Notes: generated by a model not told the origin, from the sequence alone. A stretch of 64,000 nt of DNA from Halomonas jincaotanensis (GCF_018448785.1 NZ_JAHCLU010000004.1:140564-204563); one strand, 5' to 3'; counted from the first letter of the stretch, positions 8,927-20,573 are shown. Numbers and translations: made by a program.

Positions 8927-11146
8927 TCACGCCCTGGCAGCATAGGCGTAGAGCAGGGTCTCCTGGGCGCTGATCGCGGCGACATCGCCGGGTTGCTGCT
9001 TGACATAGTGGCCGTCGGGTTGCAGCCGCCAGCTTTGGCAGTTGTCGACCAGATAGGTCTCGAGATCCTTGCGCACCCGGGCGGCGATCTTTTTCTCCAG
9101 CAGCGGAAAGCAGGTCTCCACGCGATGGAACATGTTGCGGGCCATGAAGTCGGCGCTCGAACACCAGGTCTCGGGCTTGCCGTCGTTGTGGAAGTGGAAC
9201 ACCCGGGTGTGCTCCAGGAAGCGTCCGACCACCGAGCGCACGCGGATATTCTCCGATATGCCCGGCAACCCCGGACGCAGGCAGCACATGCCACGGATGA
9301 TCAGGTCGCATTCGACCCCGGCTCGCGAGGCGTGGTAGAGCGCCTGGATCAGCCGCGGCTCGGTCAGCGCGTTGCACTTGATGATCAGGTGGGCGCGCTT
9401 GCCCTGGCCGGCGTGTTCGGCCTCCCGTTCGATCATTTCCACCAGCCGCTCGTGGAGAGTGAAGGGCGCGTGCAGCAGCGTATCGATCTGTCGGGCACGG
9501 CCCATCCCCGAGAGCTGCTGGAAGACGCGATGCACGTCCTCGCAAAGCCCCGGACGCGCGGTGAGCAGGCTGTAATCGGTGTAGAGCTTCGCGGTCTTGG
9601 AGTGGTAATTGCCGGTCCCGAGATGGGCATAATGGCGTAGTTTGCCCCGCTCGCGCCGCACGATATGCATCATCTTGGCGTGGGTCTTGTAGGCCATCAC
9701 GCCGTAGATGACGATGGCGCCGGCCTCCTGCAGGCGCGAGGCAAGCGCGAGGTTGTCGGCCTCGTCGAAGCGCGCACGCAGCTCGATTACCACCGTGACC
9801 TCCTTGCCATTGCCGGCCGCCTCCACCAGCGCGTTGACGATCGGCGAGTCGGCCCCGGTGCGGTAGAGGGTCTGCTTGATGGCCAAGACATGGGGGTCAC
9901 GGGCTGCCTCACGCATCAATTCTTCCACTGGGGTGAACGTCTGGAAGGGATGATGCAGTAGGATGTCACCCGCGGCGATGGCGGCAAACAGACTCTCGTG
10001 TCGGCTCAGCGCCTTGGGCACGCCTGGGGTGTAGGAGCGGTAGAGCAGCTCGGGTCGGTCGACATCGCCGAGCACCGACATCATGCGAGTGAGGTTGACC
10101 GGACCGTCGACGCGGTAGAGGTCGGCCTCATCGAGGACGAACTGCTTGAGTAGAAAGTCCGTCAGCACGTCAGGACAGTTACTGGCGACCTCAAGGCGGA
10201 CGCCACTACCGTAACGCCGTGCCAGCAGTTCGCCACGCAAGGCGGAGGCGAGGTCGGAGACTTCTTCCGGGTCTACCGAGAAGTCGGCGTTGCGTGTCAG
10301 TCGGAACTGATAGCAGCCGCGTACCTCCATTCCCGGGAAGACCTCGTCGGCATGGGCATGGATCATCGACGAGAGAAAGACATACTCGGTGAAACCGGCC
10401 TCGCACAGCGCCTCCGGCAGCGCGATCACGCGCGGCAGTGAGCGCGGCGCCGGCAGAATCGCCAGTCCGCCTTCGCGGCCGAAGGCATCCTTGCCTTCTA
10501 GCTGAACGATAAAATTCAGGCTCTTGTTGACCAGCCGGGGAAAGGGGTGGGATGGATCGAGCCCGATCGGGCTGATCACCGGCATGATCTCGGCTTCGAA
10601 GTATTCGCCGACCCAGGCATGTTGCTCTGCAGTCCATTGCGTGCGGCGGCGAAAGCGCAGGCCCTGGCTTTCGAGGGCGGGTATCAACACTTCGTTGAGA
10701 ATCCGGTACTGTCGCTCGACCTGTCGGTGGGCAGCTTGACCGATCTCGGCAAGTACCGAACGTGGCGAACGGCCGTCGGCACCAGTCGATTCGTCGCCCA
10801 AGGCAACCTGGTTCTTGAGCCCGGCCACGCGGATCTCGAAGAATTCATCCATGTTGGAAGAAAAGATCAGCAGGAACATCAGCCGGTTGAGCAGCGGATG
10901 CGCCTCGTCGAGCGCCTGTTCGAGGACCCGGATATTGAACTGCAGCTGGGAAAGCTCGCGATTGAAATACAGTCCTGGATCCGAGAGGTCGGCCTCGGGA
11001 TCAGGAATCGCCTTGGGCTTGATGCCAGCACGGGTCTGATTCAACCTCGGCGCGGGTTGCTCGCTGACCGTTTCGCCGGCGAGGTTCTCGACCGGCAAGG
11101 CGTTGTCGGGGTGATCATGCTGATCGGGGTTGCGCGAGTCTTCCAT
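8927..11146 (-). CDS. ppk1: Polyphosphate kinase 1
   Basis: Membrane-associated PPK1 reversibly polymerises the ATP gamma-phosphate into polyphosphate. The chosen ATG at 11144-11146 gives 739 residues beginning MEDSRNPDQHDH, with GAGGA upstream; the frame is open further upstream but the added sequence is Arg-rich and not PPK-like. The core starts near residue 58 (LYFNRELSQLQFNIRVLEQA). The phosphorylated histidine corresponds to His489 in KTHAKM, followed by HYAHLGTGNYHSKTAK. An acidic N-terminal extension of about 50 residues is longer than in E. coli. Closeness to phoX and a possible Pho module suggests phosphate storage logic, but it has a separate transcript. Confidence 0.96.
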   Translation of the reverse strand: MEDSRNPDQHDHPDNALPVENLAGETVSEQPAPRLNQTRAGIKPKAIPDPEADLSDPGLYFNRELSQLQFNIRVLEQALDEAHPLLNRLMFLLIFSSNMDEFFEIRVAGLKNQVALGDESTGADGRSPRSVLAEIGQAAHRQVERQYRILNEVLIPALESQGLRFRRRTQWTAEQHAWVGEYFEAEIMPVISPIGLDPSHPFPRLVNKSLNFIVQLEGKDAFGREGGLAILPAPRSLPRVIALPEALCEAGFTEYVFLSSMIHAHADEVFPGMEVRGCYQFRLTRNADFSVDPEEVSDLASALRGELLARRYGSGVRLEVASNCPDVLTDFLLKQFVLDEADLYRVDGPVNLTRMMSVLGDVDRPELLYRSYTPGVPKALSRHESLFAAIAAGDILLHHPFQTFTPVEELMREAARDPHVLAIKQTLYRTGADSPIVNALVEAAGNGKEVTVVIELRARFDEADNLALASRLQEAGAIVIYGVMAYKTHAKMMHIVRRERGKLRHYAHLGTGNYHSKTAKLYTDYSLLTARPGLCEDVHRVFQQLSGMGRARQIDTLLHAPFTLHERLVEMIEREAEHAGQGKRAHLIIKCNALTEPRLIQALYHASRAGVECDLIIRGMCCLRPGLPGISENIRVRSVVGRFLEHTRVFHFHNDGKPETWCSSADFMARNMFHRVETCFPLLEKKIAARVRKDLETYLVDNCQSWRLQPDGHYVKQQPGDVAAISAQETLLYAYAARA

Positions 11147-11202
11147 GCTAATTCCTCGTCGCGGTGGAAGGGGCTCTGCACTTGCGCCGCCGAGCCCCTT
11201 GT

Positions 11203-12387
<1,185 letters not shown>

Positions 12388-12425
12388 TTACCAGCCGGTG
12401 GGGGCAGGTTTTCAAGGAGAACGTC

Positions 12426-13088
12426 ATGAGCAAGCAGGTAGCGGTCATCCTCTCGGGCTGCGGCGCGTTCGATGGCTCGGAGATCTACGAGACCACGTTG
12501 ACGCTACTTCGGCTGGATCAGCTGGGCATTGGCTATCGCTGTTTCGCTCCTGATATCAGCCACCATCACGTCATCGATCATCGCAATGGCGAAGTGGCCC
12601 AGGGTGAGAGCCGCAACGTGCTGGTCGAATCCGCTCGGCTGGCACGCGGCGAGATATCACCGCTGAGCGATCTCGAGGCAGAGGAGTTCGACGCGGTGAT
12701 TCTGCCCGGTGGATTCGGCGCCGCCAAGAACCTATCTACCTTTGCCGAGGCCGGCAGTGACATGGTGGTGATCGACGAGTTGGTCGAGGCACTCGGCGGA
12801 TTCCGGGAATCACGCAAGCCAATCGGCCTGATGTGCATCAGTCCGGTGATGGTGCCGCGCCTGCTGGGGCAGGGGATCGCCGTAACCGTCGGACACGACC
12901 CCGGCGTTTCCGGTGTGATCAGTGCTATGGGTGGGCTGCATCGCGGTTGCGGCGTCGAGGATATCGTGGTCGATTACGAGAACCGGGTGGTGACCACGCC
13001 CGCCTATATGCTGGCAACGCGGCTCAGCGAGGCGGCCACCGGCATCTTCAAGCTGGTCGACCGACTCGATAAGATGATGGATCTGTGA
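12426..13088 (+). CDS. elbB: ElbB/YhbL-type glyoxalase of the DJ-1/PfpI superfamily
   Basis: Single-domain protein of the class I glutamine amidotransferase-like/DJ-1 fold; E. coli ElbB has glyoxalase activity and has been linked to isoprenoid output. The 220 residues start MSKQVAVILSGCGAFDGSEI, typical of ElbB, and carry the nucleophile elbow with cysteine in KPIGLMCISPVMVP. AAGGAG at 12414-12419 is well placed for the ATG. It is a single gene, divergent from hemB and convergent with tatC. The exact physiological substrate is unsettled for the family. Confidence 0.92.
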   Translation: MSKQVAVILSGCGAFDGSEIYETTLTLLRLDQLGIGYRCFAPDISHHHVIDHRNGEVAQGESRNVLVESARLARGEISPLSDLEAEEFDAVILPGGFGAAKNLSTFAEAGSDMVVIDELVEALGGFRESRKPIGLMCISPVMVPRLLGQGIAVTVGHDPGVSGVISAMGGLHRGCGVEDIVVDYENRVVTTPAYMLATRLSEAATGIFKLVDRLDKMMDL

Positions 13089-13178
13089 CCCGGCTTCGCC
13101 GGAAGCTGTGAGGTATAAGCTTGAAGCTGTAAAGAAGGACGACGTTGCCACTGGCTAGGTCGGTGGCAGTTTCACGGC

Positions 13179-13955
13179 TTACGGCTCGTCGTGTTCCGCT
13201 TCCTCGATATCCTTGCCCTTGCGCACCAGGCGGCCGAACAGCAGGCCGATTTCATAGAGCAGGTACATCGGTATCGCAAGCAGGCTCTGCGAGACCACGT
13301 CCGGCGGGGTCAGCAGCATGCCGATGACGAAGCAGCCCAACACCACATAAGGCCGTTTCTTCGACAGGCTTTCCACGGTCGTGGCACCCGAAAGGATGAG
13401 CAGGAAGGTGGCGATGGGAATCTCGAAGGCCACGCCGAAGGCGAAGAACAGCTTGAGCACGAAATTAAGGTATTGATTGATATCGGTCATTATCGCCACG
13501 TCCTCCGGCCCCGTCTGGGTGAAGAACTTGAACAGCAGCGGGAAAACCACGTAGTAGGCGAAGGCGGCACCGCCATAGAACAGCGCTACACTCGAGGCCA
13601 GAATCGGAATCGCCAGCGCCTTCTCGTTGTCGTAGAGCCCTGGGGCAACAAAGGCCCAAGCCTGGTGCAGCACGTAGGGCACAGCGATGAACACCGCGAC
13701 CACCAGCGTCAGCTTGAAAGGGGCGAGGAAGGGCGAGGCCACTTCGGTCGCGATCATCTGCGAGCCTTCTGGCAGCAGTGCCATCAATGGCTGGGCGACG
13801 AAGCTGTAGATATCGTTGGCGAAGGCATAAAGCCCGAGAAAAATCACCAGGATGGCGACCACGGCGCGCATCAGGCGTGAGCGTAGCTCGATCAGATGTT
13901 CAATCAGTGGGGCCTGGGGCTGATTGTGATCCTGCGAGTCACCGGTCTTGCTCAT
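13179..13955 (-). CDS. tatC: Sec-independent translocase subunit TatC
   Basis: Polytopic inner-membrane receptor that, with TatB, recognises twin-arginine signal peptides. The 258 residues show six hydrophobic spans and the conserved N-terminal segment LIEHLIELRSRLMRA. The ATG overlaps the tatB stop as ATGA (13952-13955). It is the last gene of ubiE-ubiJ-ubiB-hisE-tatABC. Likely substrates in this window are PhoX and the SoxB-like lipoprotein. Downstream, 13145-13168 holds a 6-bp TGCCAC/GTGGCA hairpin without a T run. Confidence 0.98.
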   Translation of the reverse strand: MSKTGDSQDHNQPQAPLIEHLIELRSRLMRAVVAILVIFLGLYAFANDIYSFVAQPLMALLPEGSQMIATEVASPFLAPFKLTLVVAVFIAVPYVLHQAWAFVAPGLYDNEKALAIPILASSVALFYGGAAFAYYVVFPLLFKFFTQTGPEDVAIMTDINQYLNFVLKLFFAFGVAFEIPIATFLLILSGATTVESLSKKRPYVVLGCFVIGMLLTPPDVVSQSLLAIPMYLLYEIGLLFGRLVRKGKDIEEAEHDEP

Positions 13956-14356
13956 CGGGAGGAAGCATCCTTGTCGGCGTGATCACCGTCAGTGGCGTCC
14001 GTCCGGGCGTGGCTCAAAGCCTCGTCGAGGCGACTCTCGGGGCTCGCGACGTTGGCATCCGGTTTCGCCTTGGCAGCACTGCGAGACTCGGCGGGGTCAT
14101 CGCCGATGCTCTCCACGCCGCGCTTGACCTTATTGACGCTTTCGTCGAGCTTTTTCTGTTGCTCGTCGAGTTTCTGGCGCAGCTCTTCCGCCTCGAGTTG
14201 AGAACTTATTTCGCGCTGCATGCCCGAAACCGTGCGTTTAATCTTGCCGATCCACAGGCCCACGGTGCGCGCCGCCTTGGGCAGACGCTCGGGTCCCAGC
14301 ACCAGCAGGCCGACCACGCCAATGATCAGCAGCTCGAGAAATCCCATATCGAACAT
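13952..14356 (-). CDS. tatB: Sec-independent translocase subunit TatB
   Basis: Single-span partner of TatC in twin-arginine signal recognition. The 134 residues have the TatB N-terminus MFDMGFLELLIIGVVGLLVL followed by GPERLP, then an amphipathic helix and a charged, low-complexity tail rich in E, K and D. Glu8 in the membrane helix marks TatB rather than TatA. It sits between tatA (6 bases away) and tatC (4-base overlap). Confidence 0.97.
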   Translation of the reverse strand: MFDMGFLELLIIGVVGLLVLGPERLPKAARTVGLWIGKIKRTVSGMQREISSQLEAEELRQKLDEQQKKLDESVNKVKRGVESIGDDPAESRSAAKAKPDANVASPESRLDEALSHARTDATDGDHADKDASSR

Positions 14357-14362
14357 GGCGGG

Positions 14363-14620
14363 TTATTTTCGCTCTTTTTGATCTTCGGCCTGCGTGGCCT
14401 TGACGTCGTAGGTTTCACCCTCGTCTTCGTGGCTAACGCGAGCCTGAGGGTCATCCTGCTTCTCGTCATCGCCCTTGCCGTCTTCGTTCATGGCTTTCTT
14501 GAAGCCTTTGACGGCGCCACCTAGGTCGCCACCGACGTTACGCAGCTTCTTGGTGCCGAAAATCAGGATGATGATGCCGAGTACGATCAGCAGCTGCCAG
14601 ATACTGATACCACCTAACAT
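14363..14620 (-). CDS. tatA: Sec-independent translocase subunit TatA
   Basis: Pore- or patch-forming component of the Tat translocase. The 85 residues begin [20 protein letters not shown] followed by [14 protein letters not shown], the standard TatA helix-hinge-amphipathic arrangement, then a highly acidic soluble tail. It is the first gene of tatABC, 59 bases after hisE on the same strand. Confidence 0.97.
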   Translation of the reverse strand: MLGGISIWQLLIVLGIIILIFGTKKLRNVGGDLGGAVKGFKKAMNEDGKGDDEKQDDPQARVSHEDEGETYDVKATQAEDQKERK

Positions 14621-14679
14621 ATGTGTTTCCTCTCATTTAGGGTGCAGCGCGGCGCCCGGGCCATGTCGTGCGGTTGCGT

Positions 14680-15015
14680 TTACGGTTGTCTGGCGGCCTT
14701 CTCGTCATGGCCGGAGACCCCAAATCGCCGGCTCAGTTCATCGAGTATTGCCCGGTGATCGAGATCGAGATGCGACAGCATCACCAGGCTATGAAACCAC
14801 AAGTCGGCCGTTTCAGCGATCAACGCTTGGCGTGATGCGTCGTCGCCATGTTCGGCGTCCTTGGCGGCCAGCAGGGTTTCAGTCGCTTCCTCACCCACTT
14901 TCTCGAGTATCTTGTTCAACCCCATGTGGTGCAAGGAGGCCACGTAGGAATCCTGTGGCTCCGCCCGGCGGCGTTCTTCGAGCACGACATGAATACGGTC
15001 TAGTATATCGCTCAT
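14680..15015 (-). CDS. hisE: Phosphoribosyl-ATP pyrophosphatase
   Basis: Second step of histidine synthesis: hydrolysis of phosphoribosyl-ATP to phosphoribosyl-AMP. The 111-residue protein is a stand-alone HisE (MazG-like all-alpha fold) rather than a HisIE fusion; it shows [16 protein letters not shown] and [16 protein letters not shown] with the metal-binding acidic residues. It lies between ubiB and tatA, as in Pseudomonas, although there hisI usually accompanies it; no hisI is seen here. Confidence 0.96.
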   Translation of the reverse strand: MSDILDRIHVVLEERRRAEPQDSYVASLHHMGLNKILEKVGEEATETLLAAKDAEHGDDASRQALIAETADLWFHSLVMLSHLDLDHRAILDELSRRFGVSGHDEKAARQP

Positions 15016-15060
15016 AGATGAAGGTTCCGTTGCAGTGGGTGGAAGGGCGGGAACAGGTCA

Positions 15061-16683
15061 TCAGTGCCAGGCCAGCAACAGGACGCCGATGGCAGCCGCG
15101 GCCAGCAATGGTAGTGGCTGTTGGCCGGCCCATTCTGTCAGCGGACGCCAGGCCAGTGCCAGAGCGACCAACACCAGGCCCAGGCGCAGGCGTCGCTGGC
15201 CGCGGCCCTGGCGGATCAGCTGCTGGCGAATGCCGCTTATTGCCTCTGCCTGACGGTGTCGTTGACGATGGTCTTGGTCGGCGCGTGAGAGCACGCGGTA
15301 GGCCAGTACAGGCAGTTCCGGAAGCTGGTGCGAGAGTTCGGGTGACTGTCGCTTGAGCGAATCCCAGAAGCCGCGAGGGCCGGCCCGATCCTTCATCCAT
15401 TGTTCGAGATGAGGCTTGGCCGTGCTCCACAGGTCGAGATCCGGGTAGAGTTGGCGGCCCAGCCCCTCGATGTTGAGTAGCGTCTTCTGCAATAGCACCA
15501 ACTGGGGCTGCACTTCCATGTTGAAGCGCCTGGCGGTCTGAAACAGCCCGAGGAGCACCTGGCCGAAGGAAATATCCTTGAGCGGTTTTTCCAGGATCGG
15601 CTCGCATACGGTACGAATCGCCGCGGCGAACTCGTTGGCGCGCGTGTTTTCACCGACCCAGCCCGACTCGATATGCAGTGACGCGACTTCGTAATAATCC
15701 TGGTGAAAAAATGCCAGCAGGTTGCGGGCGAGATAATCCTGATCCTCTCGCGTCAGGCTGCCGACAATGCCGCAGTCGATGGCGATGTACTGCGGATCAT
15801 GGGGATGCGCGTAGGAGACGAAGATGTTGCCGGGGTGCATGTCAGCATGGAAGAAGTTGTCGCGGAATACTTGAGTGAAGAAGATCTCCACACCGCGTTC
15901 GGCGAGCTTCTTTAGATCGGTGCCCTGGGCGAGCAGGGCGGCAGTATTGGCCACCGGGACGCCATAGATGCGCTCCTGAACCATGACGCGGTGACGGGTC
16001 AGCTCCCAATGAATGCCCGGCACGTAGAGCAGCGGCGAGGCCTTGAAGTTGCGCTTGAGCTGGGAGGTGTTGGCGGCTTCCTTGGTCAGGTCGAGCTCGT
16101 CGAAGAGTGTCGCTTCATAGTCGCGGACTACTTCCACCGGACGCAACCGGCGCGCCTCGGGGATGCGCGCCAGCACGTGGGCGAAACGGAACATCACCAG
16201 CATGTCCTGGCGCATCACCCGCTCGATGCCGGGACGAATTATCTTGACGACTACCTCCTCGCCGCTATGCAACCTTGCGGCGTGCACCTGGGCAATGGAA
16301 GCCGACGCCAGGGGTTCGGGCTCGAAATGAGCGAAGGCTTGGTCGGTACTCATGCCGAGCTCGTCCTCCACGCGTGCCCGGGCCAGCGGGCCGGGGAAGG
16401 GCGGCACCTGATCCTGCAGGCGCCTGAGCTCATCGGCGATGTCTTCGGGAAGCAGGTCGCGACGGGTGGAAAGCACCTGACCGAACTTGACGAAGATCGG
16501 CCCGAGGGACTCCAGCGCCAGGCGCAGGCGCTCGCTGCGCGGGCGCTGGCCGATTGGCACCAGGCGCAGCGGCGAGAGCTTGAACATCAGCCGCAATGCC
16601 CAGGGGAAACGCTCCAGCGGCAGCAGGGTGTCGAGCCGATAGCGGGTGATCACCCATAAGATGCGCAGAAGCCGAAGGATCAT
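15061..16683 (-). CDS. ubiB: Ubiquinone biosynthesis accessory kinase-like protein UbiB
   Basis: Atypical kinase/ATPase of the ADCK family required for ubiquinone synthesis, probably moving lipid intermediates out of the membrane. The 540 residues contain the KxGQ signature KFGQ (66-69) in [19 protein letters not shown], the alanine-rich nucleotide loop [11 protein letters not shown] and DMHPGNIF. Two C-terminal hydrophobic spans anchor it. Its ATG overlaps the ubiJ stop by 4 bases (16680-16683). Confidence 0.97.
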   Translation of the reverse strand: MILRLLRILWVITRYRLDTLLPLERFPWALRLMFKLSPLRLVPIGQRPRSERLRLALESLGPIFVKFGQVLSTRRDLLPEDIADELRRLQDQVPPFPGPLARARVEDELGMSTDQAFAHFEPEPLASASIAQVHAARLHSGEEVVVKIIRPGIERVMRQDMLVMFRFAHVLARIPEARRLRPVEVVRDYEATLFDELDLTKEAANTSQLKRNFKASPLLYVPGIHWELTRHRVMVQERIYGVPVANTAALLAQGTDLKKLAERGVEIFFTQVFRDNFFHADMHPGNIFVSYAHPHDPQYIAIDCGIVGSLTREDQDYLARNLLAFFHQDYYEVASLHIESGWVGENTRANEFAAAIRTVCEPILEKPLKDISFGQVLLGLFQTARRFNMEVQPQLVLLQKTLLNIEGLGRQLYPDLDLWSTAKPHLEQWMKDRAGPRGFWDSLKRQSPELSHQLPELPVLAYRVLSRADQDHRQRHRQAEAISGIRQQLIRQGRGQRRLRLGLVLVALALAWRPLTEWAGQQPLPLLAAAAIGVLLLAWH

Positions 16684-17342
16684 GAGCGTATTCCCTCGAG
16701 GCGTCGTCGCAGCTTCGCCAGGCGGGCCTCCAGCCGGTCGGTGGCGATCTCAAGCTCGGTGAGGTGATCGCGCGTGGCGGAGAGCTGATGACGGCCAGGC
16801 AGCAGGCGTGCCTCTTCGAAGACATATTCGGAGATATCGGCGTGCAGCTCCTGACGGGCTCTCACCCCCCAGCGCCCCATGCGACGCAGCCCCTCGGCCA
16901 GGCCATGGGCGGGAATGTCGCCCAGCCAGCGAGCCAGCTCGCCCTCCCAGTCCAGGTCGAGGTCGACCAGCAGCTCCCTGGTGGCCTCCAGCAGCTCGAC
17001 ACGGCCGCGCACCGAGAGCTTGCCCTGGAACATCAACCGCTCCGGCGAAGCACCGCCGAGCAGGGCGCCCGCCGTCTCGGCGTCAAGTTCGACCACCGCA
17101 TCATAGGACGGCTTCGGCGCCTCATGGGTCGTCTTTGCAGCGTTGTCGGCTTGCGCCGACGCGTCATCGGGTCGCAGCAGATCGAGGCCTGTAGCATGAA
17201 AATGCACAGCCAATGCGAGCGGGGGCTGTTGCAGGCGTATCAATATGCGCTGACCGGCCAGGCGTGCCAGGCGGCCAGGTGCTGCAGGGTCGCGGGCCAA
17301 CAGGGTGTTCAGCGTCCGCTCGGGGCCGGCCAGTAATCGCAT
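16680..17342 (-). CDS. ubiJ: Ubiquinone biosynthesis accessory factor UbiJ (SCP2 domain)
   Basis: Lipid-binding scaffold of the soluble Ubi complex. The 220-residue reading starts at ATG 17340-17342 ([19 protein letters not shown]), whose A is shared with the ubiE TAA stop (TAATG), so translation is coupled. The SCP2 domain covers about residues 15-115 and a C-terminal helical part ends in [20 protein letters not shown], typical of UbiJ/YigP. An open frame continues upstream inside ubiE but is a shadow of that gene. Confidence 0.93.
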   Translation of the reverse strand: MRLLAGPERTLNTLLARDPAAPGRLARLAGQRILIRLQQPPLALAVHFHATGLDLLRPDDASAQADNAAKTTHEAPKPSYDAVVELDAETAGALLGGASPERLMFQGKLSVRGRVELLEATRELLVDLDLDWEGELARWLGDIPAHGLAEGLRRMGRWGVRARQELHADISEYVFEEARLLPGRHQLSATRDHLTELEIATDRLEARLAKLRRRLEGIRS

Positions 17343-18097
17343 TACAGCTTGATGCCGCGGTGCAGGGCGACGATGCCCCCGGTGAGGTTGGTGTACTCGA
17401 CCCGCTCTAGCCCGGCGGTTTCCATCATCGCCTTGAGCGTTTCTTGATCCGGGTGCATGCGGATCGATTCCGCTAGGTAGCGATAGCTGTCGGCGTCGTT
17501 GGCCACCAGCTCGCCGATCTTCGGCAGCAGGCGGAAGGAGTACTCGTCGTAGGCTCGATTGAGCAGCGCGCTGGTCGGCTTGGAGAACTCCAGCACCAGC
17601 AGCCGCCCCCCCGGCTTGAGCACCCGCGTCATCGAGGCGAGCGCCGCGTCCTTGTCGGTCACGTTGCGCAAGCCAAAGGCAATGGTGATGCAATCGAAGG
17701 TGTTGTCGGAGAAGGGCAGGCACTCGGCGTTGGCCTGGACGTACTCGACATTACCGCCGGCGCCGCGGTCGAGCAGCTTGTCGCGACCGACGCGCAACAT
17801 GGACTCGTTGATGTCGGCCAGTACCACGCGGCCTCGCGGCCCTACCATTTGCGAGAACTTCAACGTCAGATCGCCGGTGCCGCCGGCGATATCGAGCACG
17901 CTATGCCCGGGACGGACCCCGGCACGCTCGATGGTCAGGCGTTTCCACAGGCGGTGGATACCCATCGACATCAGATCGTTCATGACATCGTAGCGGGCCG
18001 CTACCGAATGGAAGACGTCGGCCACGCGCGAGGCCTTTTCTTCGACCGGTACTTCCTGATAGCCAAAGTGGGTGGTGCGCTTGTCACTGGGGCGCAT
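17342..18097 (-). CDS. ubiE: Bifunctional demethylmenaquinone/ubiquinone C-methyltransferase UbiE
   Basis: SAM-dependent C-methylation in ubiquinone (and menaquinone) synthesis. ATG at 18095-18097 gives 251 residues, the E. coli length, beginning [20 protein letters not shown]; an upstream TTG would add 18 unlike residues. SAM motif I is [16 protein letters not shown], followed by [20 protein letters not shown] and the C-terminal [14 protein letters not shown]. It opens the leftward ubi-hisE-tat cluster. Confidence 0.97.
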   Translation of the reverse strand: MRPSDKRTTHFGYQEVPVEEKASRVADVFHSVAARYDVMNDLMSMGIHRLWKRLTIERAGVRPGHSVLDIAGGTGDLTLKFSQMVGPRGRVVLADINESMLRVGRDKLLDRGAGGNVEYVQANAECLPFSDNTFDCITIAFGLRNVTDKDAALASMTRVLKPGGRLLVLEFSKPTSALLNRAYDEYSFRLLPKIGELVANDADSYRYLAESIRMHPDQETLKAMMETAGLERVEYTNLTGGIVALHRGIKL

Positions 18098-18197
18098 TCG
18101 CTTGGGGCTCCCGAATCGCTGCGGTGATAGGAGGCCGCTCGGCCTCGACAATGAGCGATATTGTAGCCTTCCCCACCCTTGCTTGTCTTGGCGCTGA

Positions 18198-18581
18198 CTA
18201 GAGCTGCTTGATCTCGATGCTCAAGGGTTCTCGCGAGGCACCGGCCGCGTCCAGGCGGCGCAGGTAATCCTCCCAGTTGGCTTTTTGATCACGGATCAGC
18301 GCGTAGAGATAGTCCCAGCTGAACAGACCGCTGTCGTGGCCATCGTCGAAATGCAGCTTGAGGGCATAGCGCCCGGCCTGGGTAATGTCCTGCAGGCCGA
18401 CAAATTTCTTGCCGACCTGCAGCGTGGCGGTATCAGGGCCATGACCGCGAACCTCGGCGGAGGGAGAGAAGACCCGCAGGTACTCCACCGACAGCCGATA
18501 GGACTCGCCCTCGCCATAGGTGAGCTCGAGCTCACGGTCATGCTTGTGATAGTGCACCCTGGTGGGAATCGGAACGCTCAT
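18198..18581 (-). CDS. DUF971 / gamma-butyrobetaine hydroxylase-like N-terminal domain protein
   Basis: The 127-residue single-domain protein matches the small DUF971 family, which shares the zinc-binding N-terminal fold of gamma-butyrobetaine hydroxylase but has no oxygenase domain. Characteristic pieces are [26 protein letters not shown] and [17 protein letters not shown]. Some homologues take part in iron-sulfur cluster work; this copy's role is unknown. It follows hslU by 33 bases on the same strand, as in many gammaproteobacteria, so it is probably read through from hslVU. Confidence 0.9.
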   Translation of the reverse strand: MSVPIPTRVHYHKHDRELELTYGEGESYRLSVEYLRVFSPSAEVRGHGPDTATLQVGKKFVGLQDITQAGRYALKLHFDDGHDSGLFSWDYLYALIRDQKANWEDYLRRLDAAGASREPLSIEIKQL

Positions 18582-18614
18582 GGCGGCCTCCTTCGCTCGC
18601 GGTGTGCCGTTACC

Positions 18615-19937
18615 CTAGAGAATATACCGCGACAGATCCTCGTCCATCGCCAGCTCGCCCAGTTGGGAGTCGACATAGGCGGCATCGATCACCAGCGGTG
18701 AGCCGATGTCCGCGCCACTGAACGAGGCTTCTTCCAGGAGGCGCTCCATGACCGTGTGCAAGCGCCGGGCCCCGATGTTCTCGGTGCCCTCGTTGACTTT
18801 CCAGGCGATCTGGGCGAGACGCTCGATGCCGTCCTCGGTGAAGCTGATGTCGAGCCCTTCGGTGGCCAGCAACGCCTCGTACTGCTTGGTCAGCGAGGCA
18901 GAGGGCTCGGTGAGGATGCGCTTGAAGTCATCCGGGGTCAGGGCATTGAGTTCGACACGGATCGGCAAGCGACCCTGCAGTTCCGGAATTAGATCCGAGG
19001 GCCGCGACAGGTGGAAGGCGCCGGAGGCGATAAACAGCACATGATCGGTCTTGACCATGCCGTACTTGGTCGAGACGGTGGAGCCTTCGATCAGCGGCAA
19101 CAGGTCGCGCTGCACGCCTTCGCGGGAGACTTCCCCGCCGCTGGATTGCCCGCTGCCCTTGGTAACCTTGTCGATCTCGTCGAGGAAGACGATGCCGTTC
19201 TGCTCCACGGCGTCGATGGCGCGGCGCTTGATCTCCTCCTCGTTGACCAGCTTGGCGGCCTCCTCGTCGCGCAGCAGGCCGAAAGCGTCCTTTACCGCCA
19301 CTCGGTGGGTCTCGCTCTTCTGCTTGCCCATACCGGCAAACATGCTTTGTAGCTGGCTGGTCATTTCTTCCATGCCTGGCGGGGTCATGATGTCGATGCC
19401 CTGGCTCTGGGGCGTGATCTCGATATCGATTTCCTTGTCGTCGAGCTGGCCCTCGCGCAGTTTCTTGCGGAAGGTCTGGCGCGTCGAGCTGTCCTGGCGC
19501 GGCTCATTCTCCTGCCCACGCGGCGGCGGCAGCAGGGCGTCGAGGATGCGATCCTCGGCGGCATCCTCGGCGCGGTGGCGCACCTCGTCCTTGGCGTGCT
19601 CGCGCACCAGCTTGATGGCGGCCTCGGTGAGGTCGCGTACGATCGACTCGACATCGCGGCCTACATAGCCCACCTCGGTGAACTTGGTGGCCTCGACCTT
19701 GATGAAGGGCGCCCGGGCGAGCTTGGCCAGGCGCCTGGCGATCTCCGTCTTGCCGACCCCGGTTGGGCCGATCATCAGGATATTCTTGGGCGTGACTTCT
19801 TGTCGCAGGTCGCCATCGAGCTGCATGCGCCGCCAGCGATTGCGTAGTGCGATTGCCACAGCACGTTTGGCGTCCTGCTGGCCGATGATGTACTGGTCCA
19901 GGGCGTGGACGATCTCGCGGGGGGTCATCGAGGTCAT
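18615..19937 (-). CDS. hslU: HslU ATPase subunit of the HslVU protease
   Basis: AAA+ unfoldase that feeds substrates into HslV. The 440 residues show the N-terminal [20 protein letters not shown], Walker A GPTGVGKT (57-64), an acidic I-domain, Walker [10 protein letters not shown] and the C-terminal tail EDLSRYIL that docks into HslV pockets. It follows hslV with a 2-base gap under the same heat-shock-type promoter. Confidence 0.98.
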   Translation of the reverse strand: MTSMTPREIVHALDQYIIGQQDAKRAVAIALRNRWRRMQLDGDLRQEVTPKNILMIGPTGVGKTEIARRLAKLARAPFIKVEATKFTEVGYVGRDVESIVRDLTEAAIKLVREHAKDEVRHRAEDAAEDRILDALLPPPRGQENEPRQDSSTRQTFRKKLREGQLDDKEIDIEITPQSQGIDIMTPPGMEEMTSQLQSMFAGMGKQKSETHRVAVKDAFGLLRDEEAAKLVNEEEIKRRAIDAVEQNGIVFLDEIDKVTKGSGQSSGGEVSREGVQRDLLPLIEGSTVSTKYGMVKTDHVLFIASGAFHLSRPSDLIPELQGRLPIRVELNALTPDDFKRILTEPSASLTKQYEALLATEGLDISFTEDGIERLAQIAWKVNEGTENIGARRLHTVMERLLEEASFSGADIGSPLVIDAAYVDSQLGELAMDEDLSRYIL

Positions 19938-19939
19938 GA

Positions 19940-20458
19940 TCAGAGCTCTTCGAGGGTGACGTGATGGTTGGTGAACACGCAGATGTCACCGGCGATCTCG
20001 AGAGACTTCTCGGTGATCTCGCGGGCACCGAGGTCGGTGTTCTCAAGCAGCGCGCGGGCGGCCGCAAGGGCAAAATTGCCGCCCGAGCCGATGGCGATGA
20101 TGCCGCGCTCGGGCTCCACCACGTCGCCGTTGCCGGTAATGATCAGCGAGGCATCCTTGTTGGCCACCGCGAGCAGGGCCTCCAGGCGACGCAGGGCACG
20201 GTCGGTGCGCCAGTCCTTGGCCAGCTCCACGGCGGCCTTGACCAGGTTGCCCTGGTATTTTTCCAGCTGGGCTTCGAAACGCTCGAACAGCGTGAAGGCG
20301 TCGGCGGTACCGCCAGCAAAACCTGCCAGCACTTCGCCGCGATACAGGCGACGAACCTTGCTGGCATTGCCCTTCATGACGGTGTTACCCAGCGAGACCT
20401 GGCCATCGCCGGCCAGTGCGACATGGTCACCGCGTCGCACGGAAACGATCGTGGTCAT
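19940..20458 (-). CDS. hslV: HslV peptidase subunit of the HslVU protease
   Basis: Proteasome-beta-like threonine peptidase. The start at 20456-20458 gives 172 residues beginning [20 protein letters not shown]; removal of Met exposes the catalytic Thr2 with a second Thr behind it. The usual [16 protein letters not shown] follows. An upstream in-frame start would bury the nucleophile, which decides the start. First gene of hslVU, behind a sigma-32-like promoter and a small leader hairpin. Confidence 0.98.
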   Translation of the reverse strand: MTTIVSVRRGDHVALAGDGQVSLGNTVMKGNASKVRRLYRGEVLAGFAGGTADAFTLFERFEAQLEKYQGNLVKAAVELAKDWRTDRALRRLEALLAVANKDASLIITGNGDVVEPERGIIAIGSGGNFALAAARALLENTDLGAREITEKSLEIAGDICVFTNHHVTLEEL

Positions 20459-20474
20459 GGAGTGAACTCCTTGG

Positions 20475-20490
20475 GGGAGCAAAGGCTCCC
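20475..20490 (-). promoter_or_regulatory. Leader stem-loop in the hslVU 5' UTR
   Basis: A perfect 6-bp stem GGGAGC/GCTCCC with a CTTT loop lies just before the hslV ribosome binding site. In E. coli a 5' UTR stem-loop stabilises hslVU mRNA; equivalence here is inferred from position only. Confidence 0.45.
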
Positions 20491-20544
20491 GTTGACATTC
20501 GGCGCCGCGAGTTCCGCCCGAGCGCCTTGACTAGGCTTTCAATG

Positions 20545-20573
20545 AAATGCGGGCGGAGGGGGTGGAATTCAAC
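20545..20573 (-). promoter_or_regulatory. Sigma-32-type heat-shock promoter of hslVU
   Basis: On the minus strand GTTGAA (20573-20568) is followed after 15 bases by CCGCATTT (20552-20545). The sigma-32 consensus is CTTGAA and CCCCATNT, so 5 of 6 and 7 of 8 positions match. It lies 87 bases before the hslV start. Confidence 0.65.
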
